Shown here: in pieces, positions 22,401 through 30,001 of the stretch
Layout: every line of letters starts with the position of its first letter
Numbering within the stretch: position 1 is the first letter of the stretch
DNA from: Diplonema japonicum
Lineage: Eukaryota; Euglenozoa; Diplonemea; Diplonemida; Diplonemidae
Length of the DNA: 64,000 bases
NCBI GenBank assembly: GCA_964019335.1
Contig: OZ025689.1
Location: forward strand, 248,001-312,000
Direction of reading: 5' to 3'
Notes under the pieces: generated by a model
Seen by the model: the letters and a program-made list of their open reading frames with translations, nothing else
The model's database searches: none
Told to the model about the DNA's origin: nothing
Position numbers and translations under genes: made by a program

Positions 22401-23132
22401 AGACCCGTTCGAGGCGGCCGTTTCCTGTTGCCACATCCAAGGACAGTCCCCTCCTCCTCCTCCTTCCCCGCCTCCGTTGCTGCAGCACCGCATCCTTCGA
22501 GCCACCTCCACCGCCTCCTCTCCTTTGTGGAGGCTCGGGTACACGTACTGCAACAGGGACGACACAGGGGCGGGAGGCACCCTCTCGATCTGTTCCGCCA
22601 CCTCCGCCGCAGTCGACCCCGTGTTCTCACCCGAGGCGAAGAACGGGCTGTGCGTGTCGCGCCACCCCGCTGCCTGGTAAGCCTTCGAGCGGTACACCTT
22701 CCTCTCGAAGGAACTGATCTGTGCCAGCACCCCTGCCTCCAGGAGGTTTCCCTTCCCTTCCGCTGCCATGTACAGGAGGGACAAGCGCCACTTGGGATAG
22801 GTGTACGGGACCTCATAGCCAGAAGGGCCGAGCACCCGCGCCCCCCTGCGCAAGGACCCCTTCCCCGTGTCGTCGTCCCTGTAGGCGTTGCGCTGCCCAG
22901 CCACGCGCCCCGCCTCCCTTCGCGACGTGTAGTGGTCCTTCGCCTCGAACCCCTCCAGCAGCACGTCCACCTCCAGGTGCTCCCCGAGGGGGAGCGTCAG
23001 GCCGGAAAGCAGCGCTACCGCTGAGAACAGTGCGCAAGCGCTCGTCACAGGGCGCCCAGCGATCCCCCTCGAGTACCACGTCGACTTGAAATCGTCGGCA
23101 GTCGCTGTTGACATTGCTTTGGACTCGCCCAT
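16437..23132 (-). CDS. Dispatched-like N-terminal half fused to a very long Thr-rich repeat region (protein C)
   Basis: A single open frame of 2231 residues. The first 490 or so are identical to gene B from a few residues after the start through the GIGVDD motif near residue 496. The end of the sterol-sensing-like block, a short cytoplasmic segment and TM7 have unique sequence, followed by one CGVCKGN Cys module shared with B. After about residue 660 there is no second RND half. Instead there are imperfect repeats of about 70-100 residues rich in N-glycosylation sequons (NAS, NTS, NGS), then about 68 copies of a 14-residue unit, MTRTATGTPTEAER-like. The ATG at 23132 follows a CTCAG acceptor by 23 bases; an earlier in-frame start would be TTG. 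Without TMs 8-12, transport by this chain alone seems unlikely; a displayed or shed mucin-like surface protein is an inference. Confidence 0.8.
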   Translation of the reverse strand: MGESKAMSTATADDFKSTWYSRGIAGRPVTSACALFSAVALLSGLTLPLGEHLEVDVLLEGFEAKDHYTSRREAGRVAGQRNAYRDDDTGKGSLRRGARVLGPSGYEVPYTYPKWRLSLLYMAAEGKGNLLEAGVLAQISSFERKVYRSKAYQAAGWRDTHSPFFASGENTGSTAAEVAEQIERVPPAPVSSLLQYVYPSLHKGEEAVEVARRMRCCSNGGGEGGGGGDCPWMWQQETAASNGSWGEAGTGRPERCVREGRQCCPRCETCSGADCRRCGMLALPDTAGDGVVFDGLGETAADPHHQDDDDDDNDGGDGEGGGGGDDGARLARTLRYVVQGEHAVEAQWFFGKDFNAHQLTTTRLRSEIVLGAPFPGFAHAGSGGQDGAVEPSVEELTRVLDTFSVEGVRLVYGGDIVTEAAILRTLKRDSCIAVASIVVVLLYMVFHLRSLFLSTCAMGQLLVTFPVSLFFYAVVFRESYLGPLNILSFYIMVGIGVDDIFVFSNALFSCKDVPPRQHTAHALYKVGPPIVVTATSTVAFAVYAHSSIPAVRSFGLFIGISVVVNYFFVFFFCLFATMVEPLRARLHALWYEGHLQMSESECCQADDEESAVAREAVLPAVKVAGLLPSIYEYRLLLYILVVVAVFHVPQLLPKKESDYLKSGNCVEETRACGAMWVEHTVKGVYGCDGVLYSGAKKDVCGVCKGNGGTCVGNSTELLSAEQHLSRRLLELRTRTRALAADTLHSENVTGAFNTSVPLLEPEAPEEGMRNVTDLITSNLSAPLETDAAHHNASATFVIVPDPEAPEERMHSVTTPLNTNTSGGSEGNGSEPLITVTTAPSSYVSDEPMSSNLSDAAHNNASATFVIVPDPEAPEERMHNVTTPLNANASDAESPGETDQGNGSEPFITITLTTTITRVPSSNASDEPMRSNLSAPLETDAAHHNASATFVIVPDPEAPEERMHSVTTPLNTNTSGGSEGNGSEPLITVTTAPSSYVSDEPMSSNLSDAARNNASATFVIVPDPEAPKERMHSVTTPLNTNTSGEPEGSEPFITVTTLETVPSGNVSDKPETEVPEVSNFTATKTLVPLSSSSWKTVISQTETLVVLAVFSESGMSQLIIKELSSGDSTVVKVVATPFAGTCFVNSTLKEEPKTPVDTTTLNVDDLQSRTRTVSNSLGADGLHSRTQTTTIPPTSTLLTTDSTTPTISHTSTPSGTATWTVPETTATMTQMVTETIATKDLITAKSMTRTATSTLTEVERMTRTATGTLTEAERMTRTATGTLTEAERMTSTVTGTLTEAERMTRTATGTPTEAERMTRTATGTLTEAERMTRTATGTPTEPEGMTRTSTGTLTEAERMTRTATGTPTEAGRMTRTATGTPTEPERMTRTATGTLTEAGRMTRTATGTPTEAERMTRTATGTPTEPEGMTRTSTGTLTEPERMTRTATGTPAEPERMTRTATGTLTEAGRMTRTATGTLTEAERMTRTATGTPIEPEGMTRTSTGTLTEPERMTRTATGTPTEPERMTRTATGTLTKAERMTRTATGTPTEAGRMTRTSTGTLTEAERMTRTATGTPTEPERMTRTATGTLTEAERMTRTATGTPTEAERMTRTATGTPTEPEGMTRTSTGTLTEPERMTRTATGTPTEPERMTRTATGTLTEAGRMTRTATGTLTEAGRMTRTATGTPTEPEGMTRTSTGTLTEPERMTRTATGTPTEPERMTRTATGTLTEAERMTRTATGTPTEAERMTRTATGTPTEPEGMTRTSTGTLTEAERMTRTATGTPTEPERMTRTATGTLTEAERMTRTATGTPTEAERMTRTATGTPTEPEGMTRTSTGTLTEPERMTRTATGTPTEPERMTRTATGTLTEAGRMTRTATGTLTEAGRMTRTATGTPTEPEGMTRTSTGTLTEPERMTRTATGTPTEPERMTRTATGTLTEAERMTRTATGTPTEAGRMTRTSTGTLTEAERMTRTATGTPTEPEGMTRTSTGTLTEPERMTRTATGTPTEAERMTRTATGTPTEAERMTRTATGTPTEAERMTRTATGTLTEAERMTRTATGTPTEPERMTRTATGTPTEAERMTRTATGTLTEAERMTRTATGTPTEAERMTRTATGTPTEPEGMTRTSTGTLTEPERMTRTATGTLTEAERMTRTATGTPTEAERMTRTATGTLTEPEGMTRTATGTPTEPERMTRTATGTLTEAERMTRTARGTPDEFTDNDTPGL
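16490..19385 (-). repeat. 42-bp coding minisatellite, about 68 units
   Basis: The unit encodes MTRTATGT(P/L)TE(A/P)(E/G)R in protein C. Variants (A/P, E/G, P/L, TGT/TST) occur in higher-order patterns, for example the recurring run of a TST unit followed by two ER units, which suggests block duplications and unequal exchange. The count is span divided by unit length. No stop codon occurs in at least two + strand frames, so long antisense frames here are by-products. Confidence 0.9.
19960..20830 (-). repeat. Four imperfect long repeats with FVIVPDPEAP core
   Basis: Units of about 210-310 bp in gene C share NASATFVIVPDPEAPEERMH followed by Thr/Ser-rich sequence with sequons. Nucleotide identity between units is high, for example the run from the Pro-Asp-Pro-Glu codons through the His codon is nearly unchanged. 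They form an extracellular array between the single Cys module and the 42-bp minisatellite. Confidence 0.8.
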
Positions 23133-24037
23133 TGCCGCAGAGGCTACGGCGGAATCTGAGATGGCAGTGTGCACAGTGGACAACAATAGATGGAGAAAAG
23201 AAAAGCAAGGGGGAAAAAAAACTTTAAAAAACAGAGAGGAAACCAGCGGAGGGAGAATCGAAAGTAAAAAGAAAGACAGTGCTCCTTCTTGTTTTGGTTT
23301 TTTCCCACATCACCTTTTTTTTTTCGTGCCAGCAAGCAATCGAAAAAAAAAGGGGGGGGAGGTGGGAACGAAAAGAAATTGATAACATAGCGCAAACACA
23401 TCACACACCCGTTCTGGTATTTTACTGTATTCTGGTGTTTAATAAGGTCAAAAGGATAATTTGTGATTTACCTGTTTTGAAAAAAAAAAATGACCTTACG
23501 GTGAATGAAGCGTATGCTATGTTAAAAAAGGGAAATCTTTAAAAAAATTCGTGGTTGTGCGCAGCCTTCTGAATTCATGGTTACCCGCCACTAACTCCGG
23601 CGCGCAAGACTAAAGGGACACCATAGGGGTGGGAAAAGGGAAAAGGGAAAAGGGAAAAGGGAAAAGGGAAAAGGGAAAACATAACAGAAAAGGGGGGGAA
23701 CATAGGTAGAACACCAAGGGATAACAGAATGGGGAATGAAAAGCTAGTTAAAGGAAGTAAGGCGCCAAACATCGAGAAGAGTCTTTAGTCCACTCAAATC
23801 AATGCACAAAACAAAGAAAGGGGGGGGGGGGCATTCTTTTTTTTCTCTTTTAAATTGATTTCATTTATTTTACTTTTCTTTCTTTTTTTTTTTTTGCGGC
23901 GCACAGCATGTAACACCTCGTACGTGTTTCTCAAGGAGAAAACCAAAGATAGAAAAAGTAATAGAATGTGGGGTAGAGGGGGGGGTTATAAGGGGAGAAA
24001 CGACGATCGTCTTGTCATTTATTTTGCATAATACTTA
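23133..24037. other. Intergenic DNA with GGGAAAA heptamer array
   Basis: No gene is supported between the first oxidase and gene C. It contains seven perfect GGGAAAA units at 23631-23679, a G run near 23820 and long T runs. Confidence 0.6.
23631..23679. repeat. Seven tandem GGGAAAA heptamers
   Basis: Perfect 7-bp units counted directly. Runs of three G every seven bases could form a G-quadruplex on the + strand. It is telomere-like in period only; the sequence is not a known canonical telomere repeat. Confidence 0.9.
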
Positions 24038-24928
24038 TCAATTGTTGCTTGTCTGCCCCAATTTTCTCGCTTCAGCCGCCTGGTCAGCATCTTTGATGTG
24101 CTCGGTCACGAATGGGTTGAACTCCTTCTGGCTGATCGACGCAAACTCATGGTTCACATCCCTGTGGTGCATCTCGTCAGCACAGATCTGCTTCACAACT
24201 TCCAAGAAGCTGGCGTCCTTCGGAAGCCTCCAGTAGTCGATGGCGATTACAGGGGCCGGCAGGTCCTTCCACTCCTTGTTGATCTTTGACCCTGGAGTCT
24301 CAAGATGCTTGATGATGTTCAAGTAGGTCTGCACTGCGGTCTCCTCCAAGTACCCCACAAACCTGTGAACTAACTGGGGCCTGATGACGTAGACAGCTGT
24401 CAGCAACGCAACAAGCGTGTACTGCAGCCCCACCACCGCGAGACGTGTCGCCAGCCCGGGGGAGAACATGTTCATGAAGACAAGGAGGTGCATCCTCTCG
24501 TTCTCCGCCTCCTCCAGCAGGGTGTGGATCCAACCCCCGTCACGCTCCATCTTCCTCAGCGACCTGAAATGCCGGATCCCCGCCGCCACCATCCCAGGAC
24601 ACCCTGCAATGGACTCCAAGATGAGCACCCTGTAGATGAGGGACTTGGGAGAGGGGTCTTCCTTGTTGAACCCAGTGATGAAGTTGAAAGCATGGTAGCA
24701 CGCCATCACAGCCCCGTAGGTGAGGCGGTCCATGAAGCCCTGCGGTTTGAAGTGCACGGCAACCTTCGCTTCTTTCTCCAGTATTTTCGCCAGCTCCTGC
24801 TCTTCCCACACGTGGTTCTGGGTCGGGTTGGCCCACTTCTCCTGTTTCTTGAGAGGGTGCTGGTGGGGACTGAGGTTGAAATGGACCTGAGCCTGCATGA
24901 GCATCCTGGTTCTGGCAAGGCCGAGCAT
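24038..24928 (-). CDS. AOX: Alternative oxidase, copy 1
   Basis: The 296-residue protein has all di-iron ligands of the mitochondrial alternative oxidase: Glu105 in LES, Glu144 and His147 in NERMH, Glu195 in LEE, and Glu252 with His255 in DEMHHRDVNH. The enzyme oxidises ubiquinol and reduces oxygen to water on the matrix side of the inner membrane, bypassing complexes III and IV. The N-terminus MLGLARTRML is basic without acids, consistent with an import signal. I chose the ATG at 24928; an upstream in-frame ATG at 25000 lies before a TCTAG acceptor. Copies 2 and 3 follow in the same orientation. Bases 24069-24840 match copy 2 without a difference that I found, while both ends differ. Confidence 0.95.
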   Translation of the reverse strand: MLGLARTRMLMQAQVHFNLSPHQHPLKKQEKWANPTQNHVWEEQELAKILEKEAKVAVHFKPQGFMDRLTYGAVMACYHAFNFITGFNKEDPSPKSLIYRVLILESIAGCPGMVAAGIRHFRSLRKMERDGGWIHTLLEEAENERMHLLVFMNMFSPGLATRLAVVGLQYTLVALLTAVYVIRPQLVHRFVGYLEETAVQTYLNIIKHLETPGSKINKEWKDLPAPVIAIDYWRLPKDASFLEVVKQICADEMHHRDVNHEFASISQKEFNPFVTEHIKDADQAAEARKLGQTSNN

Positions 24929-25326
24929 CTTCTTTTTCTTTTTTGTTGTTAAATTGAATCTAGAAATGGGTGTTATGTGTGGGAAAATTCGACTTAGCAT
25001 ATTCTCAGACGCTGCAGGGCTCGGACATGCTCATGGACATAGACGTACAGACAGCTAGCGGGACCTTGCTTGATTTCTGAGGTCTAGAATCTTGAAAGAA
25101 TAATGGTAATAAACAAAAATAATATTCTGGGATGGGGGTGTTTGCAACGACCCACCAAGGAAATATAAAGGGGGGATGGAGGAAGAAGCCGCTTTTTTTC
25201 GGTTTTCTTTTTCTTTTTTCTTTTATTGTCGGCAAGGCGACGATGTATGGAAGTGTTGAATAGTAAAAATACAAGTAAAAATAAATGGAAAAAAAAAGGG
25301 GGGGTACCTTATTTCTTTTTGATAAT

Positions 25327-25370
<44 letters not shown>

Positions 25371-26270
25371 GTAATGGGGAGAAAAAAAAGAAAAAAAGAA
25401 AAAAGAAAAAAAACTGGCGGGGGAAAATTCAATCGTCCAGTTTTGTTCCAAATCGTCCAGTTCTTTTTTTTTTTTTTTTAATTCCAGTATAAATCCCCAC
25501 CATTTTTTCTTTTCTTTTTTTCTTTTTTCTTTTTTTTTCCCTCGTTGCAGTACGAAAGGGCACATGGCCACCAATACCCCTTTGATAGCTTACGCATGTT
25601 GCAGGAGGCATCCTCTTGCTTTTGCTACGAAGCTAATCCGAAAAAGTGCCATGCTCTTTTTTTTTTTTTTTTTTTTTTTTTCTTGAAAATATCGAAAATA
25701 AAAGCTAGAACAAAAAAACGGATCAAAAAAAAAAAAAAAAAAAAAAAAATGGAGAAAAAAAATAATATCGTGGTGGTTGACGAGTCTTCGAAATTTCTTT
25801 TACAAGGAGAAAGGGGGTAAGATTGGTGAGACACCCGGTGCGTTAGAATATAGTCAACAATTGCGCACTATCAGAATATACTGTACAGTATAAATATATT
25901 GCAGTGATATGAGGGCTTTAAAGAACATACCAACCTTTAGAGACAGGGGAGAAAAATAAAAAAAATGGAAAACCCCAGGTAACTCCCGGCCTCTTATCGC
26001 TGAGATAGAAAACGGGTAGAAAGTGGAACAAAAAAAAAAAAAAAAAAAAAAAAGAAGAAGTCGGTAACAAAAAAAAAAAAGTCTTCTGCTCAGGGGAGGG
26101 GGGATATAAAAAAAAAAGAAATTCCTTCCCTTTTCGGAGTTAAAAACAAAGAAATACCCCCTCTATTTTTTTCGTCTTTTTGAAGCGTGCATCAGCAGCC
26201 CGACAGTGCGGAAAGACTTCAAGAGGGATGGGAAAGAAGAGCAAGAAGAACACAACAACAAAAAAAAGTC

Positions 26271-26313
<43 letters not shown>

Positions 26314-26486
26314 CATCTGTTTGTGCATAAATACTGCACGCTGCTCCTCAAGAAACTGAGCACTTGTTCAATACAAAAAAAAGAGTCGGCTGTTTGTGCA
26401 AGCCGGGGGAAGAAGAAAAAAAAAAAAGCAATATATGAGAAAACGTATAATAAGTGAATGAACCCTCAACACGTTCGGCTTCTCCA
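24929..26486. other. Intergenic homopolymer-rich DNA between oxidase copies 1 and 2
   Basis: No gene is supported. It holds a 38-base A run (25331-25368), other A/T runs of more than 20, and the palindrome ATATACTGTACAGTATA-like at 25877-25892. All open frames are poly-Lys or poly-Phe artefacts. Confidence 0.6.
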
Positions 26487-27377
26487 TCACATCTTGGCTT
26501 CTGGTTGTTTCCTTGCTTCAGCCGCCTGGTCAGCATCTTTGATGTGCTCGGTCACGAATGGGTTGAACTCCTTCTGGCTGATCGACGCAAACTCATGGTT
26601 CACATCCCTGTGGTGCATCTCGTCAGCACAGATCTGCTTCACAACTTCCAAGAAGCTGGCGTCCTTCGGAAGCCTCCAGTAGTCGATGGCGATTACAGGG
26701 GCCGGCAGGTCCTTCCACTCCTTGTTGATCTTTGACCCTGGAGTCTCAAGATGCTTGATGATGTTCAAGTAGGTCTGCACTGCGGTCTCCTCCAAGTACC
26801 CCACAAACCTGTGAACTAACTGGGGCCTGATGACGTAGACAGCTGTCAGCAACGCAACAAGCGTGTACTGCAGCCCCACCACCGCGAGACGTGTCGCCAG
26901 CCCGGGGGAGAACATGTTCATGAAGACAAGGAGGTGCATCCTCTCGTTCTCCGCCTCCTCCAGCAGGGTGTGGATCCAACCCCCGTCACGCTCCATCTTC
27001 CTCAGCGACCTGAAATGCCGGATCCCCGCCGCCACCATCCCAGGACACCCTGCAATGGACTCCAAGATGAGCACCCTGTAGATGAGGGACTTGGGAGAGG
27101 GGTCTTCCTTGTTGAACCCAGTGATGAAGTTGAAAGCATGGTAGCACGCCATCACAGCCCCGTAGGTGAGGCGGTCCATGAAGCCCTGCGGTTTGAAGTG
27201 CACGGCAACCTTCGCTTCTTTCTCCAGTATTTTCGCCAGCTCCTGCTCTTCCCACACGTGGTTCTGGGTCGGGTTGGCCCACTTCTTTTCCTTCCCAAGA
27301 GGGTGCTGCTGAGGTGTGAGCCTGAAATGGACCTGAGCCTGCATGAGCATCCTGGTTCTGGCAAGGCCGAGCATCAT
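26487..27377 (-). CDS. AOX: Alternative oxidase, copy 2
   Basis: Also 296 residues, with the same six di-iron ligands as copy 1. It starts with two Met codons (27377, 27374) and its N-terminus differs from copy 1 at several positions (RLTPQQHPLGKEK instead of NLSPHQHPLKKQE). The C-terminal tail after AEARK is also different. Bases 26515-27286 are the shared core. A CCCCACAG acceptor-like site lies about 32 bases upstream of the ATG. Retention of every ligand suggests a working enzyme; three copies may raise dosage or give differently regulated isoforms. Confidence 0.95.
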   Translation of the reverse strand: MMLGLARTRMLMQAQVHFRLTPQQHPLGKEKKWANPTQNHVWEEQELAKILEKEAKVAVHFKPQGFMDRLTYGAVMACYHAFNFITGFNKEDPSPKSLIYRVLILESIAGCPGMVAAGIRHFRSLRKMERDGGWIHTLLEEAENERMHLLVFMNMFSPGLATRLAVVGLQYTLVALLTAVYVIRPQLVHRFVGYLEETAVQTYLNIIKHLETPGSKINKEWKDLPAPVIAIDYWRLPKDASFLEVVKQICADEMHHRDVNHEFASISQKEFNPFVTEHIKDADQAAEARKQPEAKM

Positions 27378-28231
27378 GGTTGGTTTAAGGTAAAGTTGAA
27401 GTTAACTGTGGGGAAACACTGTTCACTGTAAGCAAAAAAAAAAAAACTTTTTCCCACCGTTTCGTTAAACCTACAATTCCGTTTTACCACCAAGTACGGT
27501 AACCTTCTTTCCACCATCCACAGTAACCACAACTTTTCTTTCTCGTCCCACCGTTACTGTAACCACCAAGAATCCCCCTTATGCAATCACAAAATTTTCT
27601 TCCACCATCCACGGTAACCCGTATCCTCCTCGCCGGCTTGCCTATCTGTGACTTGGTCACGATAGGTGGCCTGAGGCCATCCTTCATTTTTCACAGGCAG
27701 AAGGAGAGCGGTGGCGAAGTATAAACTGACAAGTAGAAACCCTTAGGTACCCAGAAAGGGTACGACCCCCTAAACCTTGCAGTTATCAGCAGGCGCACTG
27801 CCCGCCCAGTGGAACTTATTTCCTATGTCGAAAACGGCCTCTTCCAGGTCGCTGACGTGGGCCACCACCGCTCGGAGCGGTCGTACGCCATCCCACCTAC
27901 TCGCAGTAAAGGATGTCCAGGCCACTGGTGGGGAAAAAAGGTCTACCGAATAGAGGTTATAATTCTGCTTACAGACTTTGGGTGGAAAAAAAAAAAAAGC
28001 TTTTGCCTAGTGTGAAAGGTGTTTTTCTCGTAACCGTGATACTTAGAATAATACTCAAGCAAAGCAGAGAATAGCAAAGAGGAGGTCTTGTGCACGGCCT
28101 TACAGCACATGGGGACCCCCGATTGTGGAAAATGGGTCTTAAGAGAGATCATAAGGAACATAATTATAAAAAAAGCAACTAAAGCGGTGCCAACGTTGGT
28201 GGAGAAGGTATCATCGTTAGGTGTCACAGAA
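27378..28231. other. Intergenic DNA with four degenerate GGTTACCGTGGATGG-type motifs
   Basis: No gene is supported. Read on the minus strand, four imperfect copies of GGTTAC(C/T)GTGGATGGTGG occur between 27487 and 27620. A weak inverted relative lies near 27401-27417. The small frames on either strand have no recognisable family. Confidence 0.45.
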
Positions 28232-29098
28232 CTATTTCTTGTCCTGCTTTCTAGCTTCAGCCGCCTGGTCAGCATCTTTGATGTGCTCGGTCACGAATGG
28301 GCTGTATCCCTGCTGGCTGATCGACGCAAACTCATGGTTCACATCCCTGTGGTGCATCTCGTCAGCACAGATCTGCTTCACAACTTCCAAGAAGCTGGCG
28401 TCCTTCGGAAGCCTCCAGTAGTCGATGGCGATTACAGGGGCCGGCAGGTCCTTCCACTCCTTGTTGATCTTTGACCCTGGAGTCTCAAGATGCTTGATGA
28501 TGTTCAAGTAGGTCTGCACTGCGGTCTCCTCCAAGTACCCCACAAACCTGTGAACTAACTGGGGCCTGATGACGTAGACAGCTGTCAGCAACGCAACAAG
28601 CGTGTACTGCAGCCCCACCACCGCGAGACGTGTCGCCAGCCCGGGGGAGAACATGTTCATGAAGACAAGGAGGTGCATCCTCTCGTTCTCCGCCTCCTCC
28701 AGCAGGGTGTGGATCCAACCCCCGTCACGCTCCATCTTCCTCAGCGACCTGAAATGCCGGATCCCCGCCGCCACCATCCCAGGACACCCTGCAATGGACT
28801 CCAAGATGAGCACCCTGTAGATGAGGGACTTGGGAGAGGGGTCTTCCTTGTTGAACCCAGTGATGAAGTTGAAAGCATGGTAGCACGCCATCACAGCCCC
28901 GTAGGTGAGGCGGTCCATGAAGCCCTGCGGTTTGAAGTGCACGGCAACCTTCGCTTCTTTCTCCAGTATTTTCGCCAGCTCCTGCTCTTCCCACACGTGG
29001 TTCTGGGTCGGGTTGGCCCACTTCTTTTCCTTCCCAAGAGGGTGCCGACCGGGGGTCAGCCTGAAGTGTGTAAGAAGAACTCTGTGCCGACGGAGCAT
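28232..29098 (-). CDS. AOX: Alternative oxidase, copy 3
   Basis: At 288 residues this is the most divergent copy at its ends: the N-terminus MLRRHRVLLTHF is shorter and more basic, and the C-terminal segment reads SQQGYSPF where copies 1 and 2 have SQKEFNPF. The core 28254-29025 otherwise matches the other copies, including all di-iron ligands, and it shares a further 20 bases or so upstream with copy 2. A TGACAG acceptor-like site precedes the ATG. The changed ends could alter import or regulation; that is inference. Confidence 0.95.
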   Translation of the reverse strand: MLRRHRVLLTHFRLTPGRHPLGKEKKWANPTQNHVWEEQELAKILEKEAKVAVHFKPQGFMDRLTYGAVMACYHAFNFITGFNKEDPSPKSLIYRVLILESIAGCPGMVAAGIRHFRSLRKMERDGGWIHTLLEEAENERMHLLVFMNMFSPGLATRLAVVGLQYTLVALLTAVYVIRPQLVHRFVGYLEETAVQTYLNIIKHLETPGSKINKEWKDLPAPVIAIDYWRLPKDASFLEVVKQICADEMHHRDVNHEFASISQQGYSPFVTEHIKDADQAAEARKQDKK

Positions 29099-29206
29099 CG
29101 TTAATTAATTATTTAACCCCCTTGTGTACACTGTCAGAACAAAAAAAAAACCCCCCCTCTCCGTATGTACAAAACCTCTCTTCAAAAAAAGCAGGGGGGG
29201 TAAACA

Positions 29207-30001
29207 CTACAAGCTAACGGTGCGGTAAGGGCGTGTAGAGGGGGGAGGAGAAGGTGTAGAAGGACCAGAAGTAAGCACAGAAGCGTGAGAAGGAGCGGGC
29301 AAAGAGGGAGAATCCTCCTGGTCTTGAAAAAAGTTTAAAGCGGCCGTGGCGGCCTCAATGCAACGAGAAGAGGAAGCAGCTAAAGAGGTGAACGGGTTCT
29401 GCAAGGTGGATATCCCCGACGAGACCATCCAAGAGAGCGCAAGCTCGGCAGCTGTTGGAACGTCGTACATCAGAGTGACACTCGTGACAGACTCAAGCAA
29501 GAGCGAGGGGGTGAGGTCTGTCCCCACAGATCTAATCAGAAGGTCGCCATAGAAAGCAAGCATAATGTCGTCTGCCTGTATTGACTCAGAGTACTGGAGG
29601 GGCTTTTGGATGTGATCTTTCAATGCGCTTTGCATAGCTATCCTCCGTTCGGAGTCAGGGGAAGCTTCCCATATAAAACGTAGCATTTTCACGGCCCACT
29701 TTACAAGGTCTTTTACCTCTGTGTCCATGCACTCCGTTTCGTGTAAAATCAGCCCCTGGAACTCTCCCCATGAACCGCACATTCTTAGGACGCCCCTTAG
29801 CACCGCAAAGGCTTCACCCAACTCCACTGGTGTAAGCTGTAGCCCCTGACGGATTGCGGCCTCTCCACAAGATTTTTCCAGCCTCAGACATAGCCCGTAC
29901 ATTGTGGTGCGAAAACCGTCATAAGATTTCAATTTGTCTCTAGGTATGGTCTCGACGGCCCCGTTTCTTCCCTTTTGGGCTGTTTGGATGATGCCGTTCA
30001 T
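29207..30001 (-). CDS. Unrecognised helical protein with Ser/Pro-rich tail
   Basis: A 264-residue open frame starts at the ATG at 30001, a dozen or so A-rich codons after a CATAG acceptor-like site. The first 220 residues look alpha-helical and globular (for example VELGEAFAVLRGVLRMCGSW and VKDLVKWAVKMLRFIWEAS), then a disordered Ser/Pro tail follows. I see no motif that assigns a family. A frame upstream (30036-30446, MQFSTLKVEKFKNIRK...) could add a 5' exon through a GTAAGT donor near 30115 and a CCTAG acceptor near 30044, but the intervening poly-Lys makes that weak. Confidence 0.6.
   Translation of the reverse strand: MNGIIQTAQKGRNGAVETIPRDKLKSYDGFRTTMYGLCLRLEKSCGEAAIRQGLQLTPVELGEAFAVLRGVLRMCGSWGEFQGLILHETECMDTEVKDLVKWAVKMLRFIWEASPDSERRIAMQSALKDHIQKPLQYSESIQADDIMLAFYGDLLIRSVGTDLTPSLLLESVTSVTLMYDVPTAAELALSWMVSSGISTLQNPFTSLAASSSRCIEAATAALNFFQDQEDSPSLPAPSHASVLTSGPSTPSPPPSTRPYRTVSL

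Noticed and set aside
25226..25834. Lys-rich and Phe-rich frames in homopolymer regions
   Set aside because: Translations of A/T runs without any other supporting sequence; many similar frames occur across 30000-37100.
27809..28015. + strand 68-residue frame between oxidase copies as a transposon fragment
   Set aside because: No motif of any transposase or reverse transcriptase is visible and the frame is short.
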